Source of the DNA: Trinickia terrae
GTDB taxonomy: Bacteria; Pseudomonadota; Gammaproteobacteria; Burkholderiales; Burkholderiaceae
DNA: 64,000 nucleotides
NCBI RefSeq assembly: GCF_005144415.1
Contig: NZ_SWJE01000010.1
Span: 345,536-409,535 of the forward strand
Direction: 5' to 3'
The position numbers were made by a program, and so were the translations under genes. The notes under the pieces are model-generated. The model did not search any database, had not been told where the DNA came from, and saw only the letters and a program-made list of their open reading frames with translations. Position 1 is the stretch's first letter. Every line of letters begins with the position of its first letter. Of the stretch, positions 1 through 8,929 are shown in pieces.

Positions 1-242
1 GCCGTCAGGTTCCCGCAGACGCTGCGTTGAAAGAGGCACGGCGCGCCGGCGAGGGCCGCCGCATCGACGTCGTTCTGCAATTCGTTGCGCTCGACGAGCA
101 GATAACCGAGATCGATGGCGATCGCGCCAAACCCGAGCAGCGCGAGCATCAGGAACGCGACCGTGATGGCGACGGCGCCGCGTTGACGCCCTGGCGCCTG
201 CGTGCGCGTGCGTCTCGTGAAGCGAGCGTAGGAGCGGTTCAT
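1..242 (-). CDS. TadG-like Flp/Tad pilus protein, N-terminal part only
   Basis: Reading leftward from an ATG at 242, the frame stays open to the window edge (80 codons). The N-terminus is basic (many Arg), then comes a single hydrophobic segment beginning around GAVAITVAFLMLALLGFGAI, followed by DLGYLLVERNELQNDVDAAA. This layout is that of TadG-like pseudopilin/vWA proteins, which are anchored by one N-terminal helix and face the periplasm. It lies 11 bases downstream of the TadE-like gene in the same direction, as in tad operons. The C-terminal part is outside the window, so the vWA domain cannot be confirmed. Confidence 0.7.
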   Translation of the reverse strand, partial: MNRSYARFTRRTRTQAPGRQRGAVAITVAFLMLALLGFGAIAIDLGYLLVERNELQNDVDAAALAGAPCLFQRSVCGNLT

Positions 243-253
243 GTCGCCTCCCC

Positions 254-667
254 TCATTCGTTGTTCATGGTGGTCGTGGCGTTGAGCGCCAACGACCCCG
301 TGAGCGGGCTGATCATGCTGACAAACGAAAGGCCCGTGAAGGTGTAGGCGATGTTCACGGTCAGCGGCGTGCCGAAACTGCCGCCAGCCCCGTTGGGCAC
401 CGTGACGGTCGGCGTGGTGGAACTCCCGAACGTGACCAGGTAGTTCGAGAGGTAGTTGGTCGCGACTGTCTGAATCTGCGCCACCGTCGGCTTGGGCGAC
501 GACAGCACGACGCCGGCCCTGGCGGCCTCCCGGCTGGCATTGGTCATGATCGCCTGGTCGTACAGCACGAGGCTGAACTCGATGATGCCGAACACGAGTA
601 TGAGCAGCACGGGCAGGACCAGTGCGAACTCCACGGCCACGGCGCCCTTTTGATTTCGACGTTTCAT
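254..667 (-). CDS. TadE-like pseudopilin
   Basis: A 137-residue protein starting with a basic stretch, then GAVAVEFALVLPVLLILVFG, the classic TadE N-terminus with its glutamate inside a single hydrophobic helix. TadE and TadF are minor pseudopilins needed for Flp pilus assembly in the inner membrane. The ATG at 667 was chosen over upstream starts because GGGGGAGA lies just before it and the frame upstream is not protein-like. It is co-directional with the TadG-like gene, so both belong to the end of a tad locus lying mostly outside the window. Confidence 0.85.
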   Translation of the reverse strand: MKRRNQKGAVAVEFALVLPVLLILVFGIIEFSLVLYDQAIMTNASREAARAGVVLSSPKPTVAQIQTVATNYLSNYLVTFGSSTTPTVTVPNGAGGSFGTPLTVNIAYTFTGLSFVSMISPLTGSLALNATTTMNNE

Positions 668-1057
668 GTCGTTGGTCTCCCCCTCGGAATGCATGCCCTG
701 GGGCACCGAGCAGGAGTCGTACCATGCGGGAAAGACCCGCGCCCGATATGGATCGCTCGCCGCCGCGGCTCCGTTGGCGGTCCAAAACGTTTCGCTGCCG
801 ATACGGCTGCACGGGTGATACCGGTGCCGCAAACGCGAAGCGGAGAGTCGAGCGGATGCTGAAGAGAAGCCTGGAAACCGGCGCGTGCGATTCAACCGTT
901 TGCAAAGCAACAGAGCGTCGCAGAGGAACCTGTTATTGCGCGAATCCTGTCGAGCCTCGGGCGGCCCCTGGAAAGACGGCAACAGGGCGTTGAATGAGGT
1001 CGAGCGCGCACAGGAACGCGCGTCGCGTGGCCGGGCCGAGGCCCGGTCCGATCTGTC
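668..1057. other. Intergenic region upstream of the Tad genes
   Basis: 390 bases between the TadE-like start and the stop of the ACT-domain gene. It should hold the promoter of the tadE-tadG genes. A GC-rich hairpin (arms 1031-1037 and 1041-1046) lies just past the ACT gene, but no T-run follows it. Overlapping open frames here lack start signals and family resemblance. Nothing else is recognised. Confidence 0.4.
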
Positions 1058-1498
1058 TCAGAGGTGAGACGACGCGCAGCCTTGCTGCGCACGCTGTTGC
1101 AAAAGCAGCAGTTGCGCGAGCGCACGCTGCGCGGATTCGACAGGCACAAAGATGTGATCGTGAAAGGCCGCCGCGACCACGTTGCAGCTGATTCCGGCGT
1201 CGCCGAGCGCTTTCGCGAATGCCGCGGTCAACCCTACGGCCTGCAGATCCGAGTGCACGGTGAGGGTGATCCAGGCGGCGCGAAACAAAGGCTGCAGCCC
1301 CGCGCTTAGAGCCGCCGCTTCATCGACGACAAGCGTCAATCCCTCCCGCTCGCGAAACGTCGCCAGCGGAGCCAATTGGCTGATATCGGCATCGAGCGGA
1401 ACCGACGTGTAGACATAGACGCCTTCGTTCAGCTCGGGATGCATCGATGCGAGAAGCTCGGTGAGGTTACCGATGGGTTGATTCACGACGTTCTCCAT
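1058..1498 (-). CDS. ACT-domain protein (COG3602-like), unknown ligand
   Basis: 146 residues with the features of small two-ACT proteins of the COG3602 type: an N-terminal half with YVYTSVP and FREREGLTLVVDE, and a C-terminal ACT-like half with WITLTVHSDLQAVGLTAAFA and ISCNVVAAAFHDHIFVPV. ACT domains bind small metabolites, often amino acids. Its ATG (1498) lies inside the 3' end of the diguanylate cyclase gene (16-base overlap), so the two are probably translated together. Cytosolic, with no signal peptide or membrane segment. Confidence 0.75.
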   Translation of the reverse strand: MENVVNQPIGNLTELLASMHPELNEGVYVYTSVPLDADISQLAPLATFREREGLTLVVDEAAALSAGLQPLFRAAWITLTVHSDLQAVGLTAAFAKALGDAGISCNVVAAAFHDHIFVPVESAQRALAQLLLLQQRAQQGCASSHL

Positions 1499-2919
1499 TC
1501 AGGCTCTTCGGAACTCGCTTCTTCCACCCGGGCCCGTCCCGCAGCCTTGGCTGCATAAAGCGCGCGATCGGCTGCCTTCGTCAGGTCCATCGGCGCCGCG
1601 CCCGCTTCCACGATCCGGCTGGCGACGCCGACGCTGATGGTGACGTTGGGACGCCCGGCAGCTCCCGCATTCGGAATGGCGAGCGCGGCGACCGCATCGC
1701 ACATCCGTTGCCCGATGTGCGCGGCCGATGCCGCATCGGTGTCCGGCAACAGCACCGCGAACTCCTCGCCGCCATAGCGCGCCACCAGATCGGTTCCGCG
1801 CCGCGCTGTCCGAACGAGGCACTCGGCGACGAGCACGAGACACCGGTCGCCTTCGACATGCCCATAGTGATCGTTGAATTGCTTGAAGAAGTCGATGTCG
1901 ATCATCAGCATCGACAGCGGCGAGCTGCCGTGGGCAGCACGCCGCCAGTGCGCCGCCAGCGCTGTCTCGAAGGCGCGGCGGTTGGCGATGCCGGTGAGCG
2001 GATCGCTCGTGGCAAGCCGTTTCAGCTCGTCGAGCGCCGCTGCGAGCCGCGATTGCAGGGAGCTGTTTTCGACGAGGAGAAGCAAAAGCACGAAGCTCGC
2101 CGCGAACAGCCCGTACATCCTCCCCGCATAGAACCCGAGGTCGTAGCGGCCCGCGTTGAATACGACGCTGAGCGCGACGTCGCAGATCCAGGCGCACAGC
2201 ACGACCATCAGCCAGAGATCGATGATCGAATGCCATCTTTGCCGCCACAGCACGACTAGGCCGAGGAGACAGCATCCCCAGGCCGTCCCCGCCACCGCGA
2301 GCATCTTCGGCGTGTAGTGGTTGCCCGCCATGATGTCCGGCAACAGGTGCGCCCCCGCTGTCGCCAGCGCCGCCAGCGCGGCCCCCGCGCAGAGCACGGC
2401 GCCGATGATGATGAAGAGCCGCCCGGCCCCGAGGGGGTTGCCGGCCATCTCGTCCTGTCTGCGCCCTTTGAGGAGCGCGTACGCGATGACGAAGAGCGGG
2501 AATCCCGCGTGCCAGAACATATAGATCCAGGCCGTGCTCTGCGCTCCGGCGCCCAGGAGCCCGGTCGGCGAGAACAGTCCCGGAAAGCTCAGCATGTGGA
2601 AAAAGGCAAGCGTCGCGGTGTACAAGTACCCGCTCGCCAGCGCGCCGAGCGCGCGGGAGCGCGAGATCACGCATTGCCCGAACAGGAGAACGGAGGTGAT
2701 CAGGTCGTTGACGATGAGCGCCGATTCGTAGATGGGGATGAACGCCGGCACCGGCTGAAGCGGAATCTTCGAAAACGGGACCGCGGCCAGGAAAACCAGC
2801 AGCGAAAGGAGCGACGCGGCTGCGGGAAGCCAGCGTGCGTGCCGGTCCGCGGGCTGTGTCATCGGAAAATCGGCATGCGCCTCGATGAGTCGGGATGCCA
2901 GGCTGGGTTGCGTCGTCAT
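1483..2919 (-). CDS. MASE4-GGDEF diguanylate cyclase
   Basis: A 478-residue inner-membrane enzyme expected to make cyclic di-GMP. The N-terminal ~270 residues contain several hydrophobic helices in the order typical of the MASE4 sensor (FSKIPLQPVPAFIPIYES near the start). The C-terminal GGDEF domain has DPLTGIANRRAFE, DIDFFKQFNDHYGH and the active-site ARYGGEEFAVLLP. An RxxD inhibitory site (RGTD) lies five residues before GGEEF, so product inhibition is likely. The ATG at 2919 is preferred; a TTG in frame at 2931 is an alternative. It overlaps the ACT-domain gene, and the metabolite sensed by either is unknown. Confidence 0.9.
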   Translation of the reverse strand: MTTQPSLASRLIEAHADFPMTQPADRHARWLPAAASLLSLLVFLAAVPFSKIPLQPVPAFIPIYESALIVNDLITSVLLFGQCVISRSRALGALASGYLYTATLAFFHMLSFPGLFSPTGLLGAGAQSTAWIYMFWHAGFPLFVIAYALLKGRRQDEMAGNPLGAGRLFIIIGAVLCAGAALAALATAGAHLLPDIMAGNHYTPKMLAVAGTAWGCCLLGLVVLWRQRWHSIIDLWLMVVLCAWICDVALSVVFNAGRYDLGFYAGRMYGLFAASFVLLLLLVENSSLQSRLAAALDELKRLATSDPLTGIANRRAFETALAAHWRRAAHGSSPLSMLMIDIDFFKQFNDHYGHVEGDRCLVLVAECLVRTARRGTDLVARYGGEEFAVLLPDTDAASAAHIGQRMCDAVAALAIPNAGAAGRPNVTISVGVASRIVEAGAAPMDLTKAADRALYAAKAAGRARVEEASSEEPEWRTS

Positions 2920-2985
2920 TGTGGAAGTCAAAGCGCTGCGTAGCGCAGACTATGAGAGGTCTCAAGCACGGAGGCAAGCGCAGGA

Positions 2986-3027
2986 CTGTCAGTCGATGAT
3001 GAAAATGCCACAAGGATTTCCTGACAG
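2986..3027 (-). repeat. 42-bp repeat, copy 1 (PCGIFII-coding)
   Basis: This 42-bp stretch matches 8796-8837 at 33 of 42 positions. Read on the minus strand in one frame both copies encode PCGIFII, and seven of the nine differences fall on third codon positions. The ends form a short inverted repeat (CTGTCAG/CTGACAG) in this copy. In this copy the frame ends in TGA shortly after the motif. The two copies lie on either side of the 3104-8562 operon in the same orientation. Confidence 0.6.
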
Positions 3028-3103
3028 CGGGCGGCCTTGATGTCCTGGAGTGCGGCCAGATTGGCCCCGCTCCTGTCAAGCGCCAACGCGATACCAGACC
3101 GCC

Positions 3104-4519
3104 TCATGGCGACAGAACCGTCTCCCGCAACAGCATTTTACTGAGGAGGGAAGATGTCCCTACAATGGCCGCGCCAATCCAGAACGCCAACCGGTAGCCG
3201 CCTACCAATGCATCGTTCGCCGCCGCATGCGCGCGTATCAAGCTGTCGGTATGCGAAGTCGCAAGGCTGTCCAGCGCAGCGAGCCCCACCGCACCGCCGA
3301 CCATGAACGACGTATGGAAGATACCCGACACGATCCCTGAATCCGAGGGTTCGACATTGCTCGTTGCAGCAAGCAGAACCGGATTGAATGCGATACCGGC
3401 TCCGAATCCAATCAGTACCATGCCGGGCAGCACGTGACCCAGATAGCTGCCGCTACCAGGTGTCTGTGCGAACAGCATCAACCCAAGCGCCGCAACGAGC
3501 AGGCCCAATGAAAGCGGGCCGCGAATGCCGAAACGCATCACGATTTTCGGCGACAGGCCTAGCGACAGCGCTGCCATGACCACGTTTGCGGGGAGAAACG
3601 CAAGTCCAACCTGAAGCGGCCGATAGCCAAGCACTCGCTGCAAATACAGCGTCATAAAGAAGAACCAAGCGTATATTGCCGCCGCCCACAGCATCCCAAC
3701 GGCATTTGCGACTGCGACGTTCCGCGAATGAATCAGCGCAAGTGGTATCAGCGGATGCGCCACTTGGCTCTCGATCAAGGTCCAGGCAGTGAATAAAAAT
3801 ATCGAGACACCGAGCAGTCCCATCGTTTGAAATGACAACCATCCTGCAGCGTTACCGTTAGCGATGGCGTAGACCGTAAGCAGCAGCGGCAGAGTGATGA
3901 GCAGCGCACCCACGGCATCGAGACGCTTTGCGTGTTGATCGTTGCGCCGCGCGGGTAAGGTTGCAGCGCACGCAATATATACGGCAACTCCGATCGGCAC
4001 GTTGACAAAAAAGATCCAATGCCAGTTTAGTAGACTCGTCAGAATTCCACTTAGCACTACGCCCACGCTCCCACCGCACGCGTTCACGAATGCGTAGAGC
4101 CCCATCGCCTTTGCACGCTCGGCGGGTTCGGGAAAAAGATCGATGATCAACGACAGCGAAACCGCCGACACGACGGCGCCACCCATCCCCTGGAGGGCAC
4201 GTCCGCAGATCAACAGTACCGGCGAGCTCGCGATACCGCAGGCGAGCGATGCGAGCGTGAACAGCATGATCCCTGCAAGGAACACCTTGCTATAACCATG
4301 TATGTCGCCCAGCCGCCCGCCGAGCAGCAGGAAGCCGACAAAGGCCAGCAAGTATGCATTGACGATCCAGACAAGGAATGTCTGGTGGAGACCAAGTTCC
4401 GCTGCAATCGAAGGTAGCGCCACATTCACGATCGTCTCGTCGAACACGATCATCAGCATGCCTAGACAGACCGCGAGCAGTGCGATTCTGCGATTTTTTA
4501 TGGGGAGACCGGAAGTCAC
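3104..4519 (-). CDS. MFS drug/metabolite exporter (DHA2/EmrB-QacA type)
   Basis: About 471 residues with 14 likely membrane helices. Motif C-like and DHA2-like features are visible: VFDETIVNVALPSIAAELG in helix 1, LLGGRLGDIHG in the first loop, GRALQGMGGAVVSAVSLSLI, and GGSVGVVLSGILTSLLNWHW. These fit a proton-driven exporter in the inner membrane. I chose the GTG at 4519 because AAGGA stands nine bases before it; an ATG further upstream (4576) has no such signal. It is the last gene of the three-gene operon (69 bases after the fused reductase/ligase), so the likely cargo is that operon's product. Base composition is somewhat more AT-rich than the neighbours. Confidence 0.85.
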   Translation of the reverse strand: MTSGLPIKNRRIALLAVCLGMLMIVFDETIVNVALPSIAAELGLHQTFLVWIVNAYLLAFVGFLLLGGRLGDIHGYSKVFLAGIMLFTLASLACGIASSPVLLICGRALQGMGGAVVSAVSLSLIIDLFPEPAERAKAMGLYAFVNACGGSVGVVLSGILTSLLNWHWIFFVNVPIGVAVYIACAATLPARRNDQHAKRLDAVGALLITLPLLLTVYAIANGNAAGWLSFQTMGLLGVSIFLFTAWTLIESQVAHPLIPLALIHSRNVAVANAVGMLWAAAIYAWFFFMTLYLQRVLGYRPLQVGLAFLPANVVMAALSLGLSPKIVMRFGIRGPLSLGLLVAALGLMLFAQTPGSGSYLGHVLPGMVLIGFGAGIAFNPVLLAATSNVEPSDSGIVSGIFHTSFMVGGAVGLAALDSLATSHTDSLIRAHAAANDALVGGYRLAFWIGAAIVGTSSLLSKMLLRETVLSP

Positions 4520-4588
4520 CAAAAGGTGTCCTTGATTTTGAAGGCAGTGCACTGCAATTGAGAAAAGGAGACGCAACCGGCGTTCAGA

Positions 4589-7288
4589 TCATCGACTGTC
4601 GACCACGCGTCTGACCTTGCCTGTCTTTTCATTGCCCCTCAATGCGCCTGGCGATAACAACGACAGGTTGAAGTGCAGCAAGATTCCATCGGCGAGATAT
4701 TCCCTGACCTCGTCTGCGATTTCGAGGTACGCGTCCGTGACCGTGACGGCAAGAAGATTCCGTTCATCAGTATTTAGGCCATGCTTGGTTTCGATGCATA
4801 GTTCGTAGCGGTCATTCACGCCAATACGGTCAATTCGCAGCTGGTAGACGAGACTGAGCTCGTTGGAGAAACGCTGGCATAGTCTGTCCACATCGGTAAC
4901 ATGAACGTTTGCGCCGCCTACTCGTACCATGTCGTCGCTTCGGCCCAGAAGACGAAAACGAAAATTACTGGCGCCGCAGGTGCACGGCTCCCGCAATCGA
5001 TATCCGCGGTCCCCTGTACGGACCCGCAATATCGGGAACAGGCGACGAGAGAAATTGGTGACGATGATTTCGCCTTCGTCACCGCAAGCGACCGGTTGAC
5101 CGGTTTCGCCATCGCAGATCTCGACATACGCATAGCTCTCCAATGCGTGGAACACGCCGTTGGGCGAGAATTCGCACTGGTACCCAATGCACCCGGCATC
5201 CACGGAAGCGTAGAGGGGGCTGCGGACGAACTGCGATCCGAAGACCTTGCGGATGTAATCACGCATCGCGTCGCTCATGTGCTCGCCGGCATATACGACC
5301 TTGGGAATATGGGCCGCCAAGGCCGGATTGGCATCAGCCACTTGCGCGAGTCGCAGCAGGACCGACGGCAAGCCATAGATTGCCGTTGCACCCAAAGACT
5401 TGAGCAGATGCAACAGGTCTCCGGGTTCCGTCGCCCCGCCGATCGGCAGGTTCAGGCAACCGAGTTTTTCCAATCCGTTGTTTACCACCAGGAAAGCGGA
5501 CCACAAGCCTCCTGCATTGAAGAGGTTTGCGACGCGATCCTCGCTGGTGATGCCGACCGCCTCCATCGTCCGGCAGAAAATTTCCGAGCCTTCGTCCCAT
5601 TCATCCCTGGTGTAAAGCGCGTACTTGGGTTCGCCGGTGGAGCCACCCGTAGTGAAAAGATATGCCCCTCGTACCTGACTATAAGGAACGGTCAGAAGAT
5701 CGCTGGAGCGCGGAGGGCCATAGATGTAAAAATCGTCTTTAGTCAACCAGGGAAGTTTGTGGAACGCGTCCCAGTCTTCGATCCCGGCGCCGATTCCCGC
5801 CGCGCTAAACCTGCGGGCATAAAAGGGAGCACGCTTCGCCCACTGCGCCAAGGCTTGCAGTGCCGACAGCGTCTCTTCATTGTTTCCCCCCTTCCAAAGG
5901 CTATTTCTTCGTTTCGGGGATTCCAGTGAAACTACCCTGCACATGCCGGCAAGAGTCGAGCCTCCTTCGTGCCGGGCCACGGCCATAGGCATATTGGCTC
6001 TGCCCGGGTCGACGACACGCTGAACGCCGGCGGCCCACAAACGCTCGGTTATTGCCTTCAGTTCAGATGCGCCGCATGCAACGCTCGCTGTTTGGAGAGA
6101 GTGCCGGATTGGGGCCAGGCGCCGCATCAGCTCTTCTTCGTCCCGATAGGGGTAGATCCGCCAGGTCCGGAACGATGACGATAGCTGTATTGGAGCGTCA
6201 TCATCTTCCCAGAGCAATAGCCAGTCCGGATATCCACTGACGAAGTCACCACGACCTTGGGATCTGGCCAACTTGGCCAGATCCCATGTCGTGAGCATTT
6301 CCGCATGCTCATGCTGATTCTTTCCTGACAGAGGAAAACGCCCGGCATAACGTGCAAAAGCAGCAGCCATCCGATGGAGCGATTGTTCCCGGAACGTCCC
6401 GGCGTCTTCACCATGAGGGATTTGCAGCAACAGGAACTGGGACGACACACAGCTGACCTGTTCGAATCCGCATGCATCCTCGACAAGCGCGTCAATGACC
6501 TCGTCATACCGGGCCTGCGCAGTCATCACCGAAAACGACAGCTTCGGACCGTACTCCAGGACGCGCACACCCGACGGCACGCGTGCCTTGTAATGACGAA
6601 TGACGTCATCGTTGCCCCAGGCAACCACACCGTCGACCATCTTGCACAAAGCCGATTCGATCAGATCGTCACCGGATGGCCAAAGCACCAGCTGGGCCTG
6701 TCCTTTTGGCAACCCGCACGACTCCAGCAACTCAATCAAGATGGCTGCCACCGCCGGAGCGTTGCGCGAAAGCTTGACGATGTTATGGTTGCCGGTGACA
6801 AGTCCGTGCAACAAGCTCTCGATGCCTCCAAGATAACTGTTGCCTGGGCTTATATGCAGAATCACGCCAAGCGGACGATACGCGAGCAGCGCTTCCGTCC
6901 GGTGTCCTTCGTTGATGGCGTCAAGTGCGCGTGGCAGACCCAGATCCACATCCAGCCTGGTTTGCCAGAGTTTTGGATCCAGCAGCATGGGAATAGCGTC
7001 GAGCAGCGCCGGATCAGCATGCCATGTCGTATGCCCTTGCGCGAAATCCTCTATGCAGGCGATTGCCCGTGACCGCCAGACCTGCTCGGATTTCCAACGT
7101 TCCATTGCCATGCTGAATACCTGGATCACATCGCGCCCACGTATTGCCAGTGGCAAGCTTGCCCGGCCGCTGGCAACCATAGTCCGAGCGTCAGGTGCGT
7201 CTGCCAGCCAACGCACTGCGAATCTGTCGAAATGTGAACTCATCATATGTTCCGGTACTCCACCCCATCGTTCATCAAGCTTTCTCAT
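4589..7288 (-). CDS. Fused LuxC-type acyl-CoA reductase / PaaK-type acyl-adenylating enzyme
   Basis: 899 residues in two parts. Residues ~1-440 look like LuxC-family acyl-CoA reductase: LGVILHISPGNSYLGGIESL near 140-159 and a probable catalytic cysteine at C280 (FEQVSCVSSQ). Residues ~465-899 look like a PaaK/LuxE-type adenylate-forming enzyme: TTGGSTGEPKYA at 547-558, YAGEHMSDAMRDYI, a CxCG metal-binding pair, GRSDDMVRVGGANVH, and a C-terminal GNEKTGKVRRV. Together these could activate a carboxylic acid and reduce it to an aldehyde in one polypeptide. Its ATG overlaps the stop of the upstream GNAT-like gene by four bases. Substrate unknown; the fusion and the pathway are inferences. Confidence 0.8.
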   Translation of the reverse strand: MRKLDERWGGVPEHMMSSHFDRFAVRWLADAPDARTMVASGRASLPLAIRGRDVIQVFSMAMERWKSEQVWRSRAIACIEDFAQGHTTWHADPALLDAIPMLLDPKLWQTRLDVDLGLPRALDAINEGHRTEALLAYRPLGVILHISPGNSYLGGIESLLHGLVTGNHNIVKLSRNAPAVAAILIELLESCGLPKGQAQLVLWPSGDDLIESALCKMVDGVVAWGNDDVIRHYKARVPSGVRVLEYGPKLSFSVMTAQARYDEVIDALVEDACGFEQVSCVSSQFLLLQIPHGEDAGTFREQSLHRMAAAFARYAGRFPLSGKNQHEHAEMLTTWDLAKLARSQGRGDFVSGYPDWLLLWEDDDAPIQLSSSFRTWRIYPYRDEEELMRRLAPIRHSLQTASVACGASELKAITERLWAAGVQRVVDPGRANMPMAVARHEGGSTLAGMCRVVSLESPKRRNSLWKGGNNEETLSALQALAQWAKRAPFYARRFSAAGIGAGIEDWDAFHKLPWLTKDDFYIYGPPRSSDLLTVPYSQVRGAYLFTTGGSTGEPKYALYTRDEWDEGSEIFCRTMEAVGITSEDRVANLFNAGGLWSAFLVVNNGLEKLGCLNLPIGGATEPGDLLHLLKSLGATAIYGLPSVLLRLAQVADANPALAAHIPKVVYAGEHMSDAMRDYIRKVFGSQFVRSPLYASVDAGCIGYQCEFSPNGVFHALESYAYVEICDGETGQPVACGDEGEIIVTNFSRRLFPILRVRTGDRGYRLREPCTCGASNFRFRLLGRSDDMVRVGGANVHVTDVDRLCQRFSNELSLVYQLRIDRIGVNDRYELCIETKHGLNTDERNLLAVTVTDAYLEIADEVREYLADGILLHFNLSLLSPGALRGNEKTGKVRRVVDSR

Positions 7289-8562
7289 GCCGCCCCTTCC
7301 ATTGCGCCGAGCGGAACGTAGAGTGCCTGATATGCTTTCATGTACTCTTTAAGAAAGCGGCGATTCTCTTCACTGATCGCCGATTGGCTGAAATCAATCA
7401 GCCTGAAGGTTCTGCTGAAAACAAAATAGTCTTCACGTGAACCGTCATGTGCGAGGCTTGCTGCGGGAAAATAGGCCGTTGGCAAATATCGAGCTGTGTA
7501 TGCTTGCTGCTGGAGCGCACAATCGTGGGCGCTGATCAACATCTCGATATAGGTGGCGCCGAGACGATCGAGAAGCCGCGCAGCCGCCTGAAGGACCGTG
7601 CACGCGTTTGCGTTATCGAACCAGTAGTCGACGATGATCGCTTGTCCACTGCGACTGTTGTGATAGACAAATATCTCCGCGCCAACGCTTTCACATGACA
7701 GCAGGAGATTGGGAAATAGGAATAAAGAAAAATTCAGCTTGAGATGCCCCGTTCTTTGGCGTTCTGCATATTTTTGCGCAATTTTCGCGGCATCCTGAAT
7801 TTCAGACATGCTCAAAGGCGACGTTAGCGGTGGTTTGACACATTCCACAACCTGCGGGATTTCCAGGCCAAAGCTCTGCGCAACCAAGGCGTACATCGGC
7901 GCGAGCCTGGAAAACACACGGGTGCACCGACGTCTCGTTTCAAGTGCTCGCGGGGTAACCATAACCTCCAAATTCAGGTGCTCGAAATCCTGAATCCGGA
8001 TTGCGTTGGGAAGAACACCGGCCTGCTTGAATCCAATCGTTTTGCCCAGGCGCCCTGGCGCGGCATTGGCCGTACGCGTCATCGCATATACCACATCGAC
8101 GACGCCATTGACGCGTGTGATATGGTCCGTAGCCAATTGCACCATCAAATCCGCAATACTCGACTTCTCGGACATGCTCGGGTTGATATTATCAGCCTCT
8201 TCTATCAACTTCTGCTTGCGCGCTCTGCGAATCACGCGCATTGCGACGCTCATGAGCACTACCGCATTCGCGAGTTTCGCCAATCGATGCTGCGCATCGA
8301 TCCTCGCCAACAAACAGCCTATGGGCGCTGCTTCGCCCTCTAATAGCGCGATCAGCCAGAAGCAACGATGCGGCGTCTCGATGTCACGCCGAATGGCTTC
8401 GACGGTTGTGTCAGAAACGAAATATTCTCCACGATATGTTTTATCGAAGAGTGCGCTGATCGCAGACGCATCGCCAGGTTCTGCCTCACGAATTACAAGG
8501 TCGCATCCATATAAGCTGCATTTATGATACAGACGCGCACGGGATACATTAACTGAATTCAT
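7285..8562 (-). CDS. GNAT-like acyltransferase, first gene of the reductase operon
   Basis: 425 residues. The N-terminal third (VIREAEPGDASAISALFDKT, then PIGCLLARIDAQHRLAKLAN) resembles GNAT acyltransferases. A central segment (VNGVVDVVYAMTRTANAAPG, then IGFKQAGVLPNAIRI) matches the last GNAT strands. The C-terminal ~200 residues, including IVDYWFDNANACTVLQAAAR, may be a second domain of the same fold. It would transfer an acyl group from CoA or another thioester, perhaps to or from the intermediate made by the fused enzyme, which starts inside this gene's stop codon. A purine-rich GGGGGCGG precedes the ATG. Function beyond the fold is not known. Confidence 0.65.
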   Translation of the reverse strand: MNSVNVSRARLYHKCSLYGCDLVIREAEPGDASAISALFDKTYRGEYFVSDTTVEAIRRDIETPHRCFWLIALLEGEAAPIGCLLARIDAQHRLAKLANAVVLMSVAMRVIRRARKQKLIEEADNINPSMSEKSSIADLMVQLATDHITRVNGVVDVVYAMTRTANAAPGRLGKTIGFKQAGVLPNAIRIQDFEHLNLEVMVTPRALETRRRCTRVFSRLAPMYALVAQSFGLEIPQVVECVKPPLTSPLSMSEIQDAAKIAQKYAERQRTGHLKLNFSLFLFPNLLLSCESVGAEIFVYHNSRSGQAIIVDYWFDNANACTVLQAAARLLDRLGATYIEMLISAHDCALQQQAYTARYLPTAYFPAASLAHDGSREDYFVFSRTFRLIDFSQSAISEENRRFLKEYMKAYQALYVPLGAMEGAA

Positions 8563-8929
8563 GACCCGCCCCCTTCTGGGAAAACGAAGCTCTAGAAAAG
8601 TCCCTTTAAATCAGCCTCCGAAAAGCCGCAGGAGCATTGATTCTGTCGCAATAGAACGCCGGAATATGAGAATGCTGGCATGCATACGATTTCATATGCG
8701 ACCAACGAGTGGAACTGCTAGGCGGATATCTGATTATTGCGATCGGTTTTCATCGGCGCTTTGGGCCGGCTTATTGCGGCAGAACCGGCGCCGGCCTGCC
8801 AGGCAATAATGAAAATTCCGCAGGGCTTTTCTGACAGTGAGCCGGCGCGCCTTTGCGCTTGAATCGGCGTTTGGCCGAACCGGCGCCCAGAACCTCGGCG
8901 CTGCCGCCGAGGTTCTCCCAACCCCGACG
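8563..8929. promoter_or_regulatory. Upstream region of the reductase operon
   Basis: 367 bases between the GNAT-like start and the CHRD gene stop. The half next to the GNAT gene is clearly more AT-rich than its surroundings and should carry the operon promoter. No lux box or hrp box was found. The part nearer 8930 contains copy 2 of the 42-bp repeat. The compositional step fits an island boundary near here. Confidence 0.4.
8796..8837 (-). repeat. 42-bp repeat, copy 2 (PCGIFII-coding)
   Basis: Second copy of the repeat at 2986-3027. On the minus strand it lies in a longer open frame (8718-8921, TTG start) that encodes LSEKPCGIFII followed by AWQAGAGSAA. The run PCGIFII is unchanged between copies although five of its codons differ in the third base. 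Whether a peptide is made is unknown. Confidence 0.6.
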
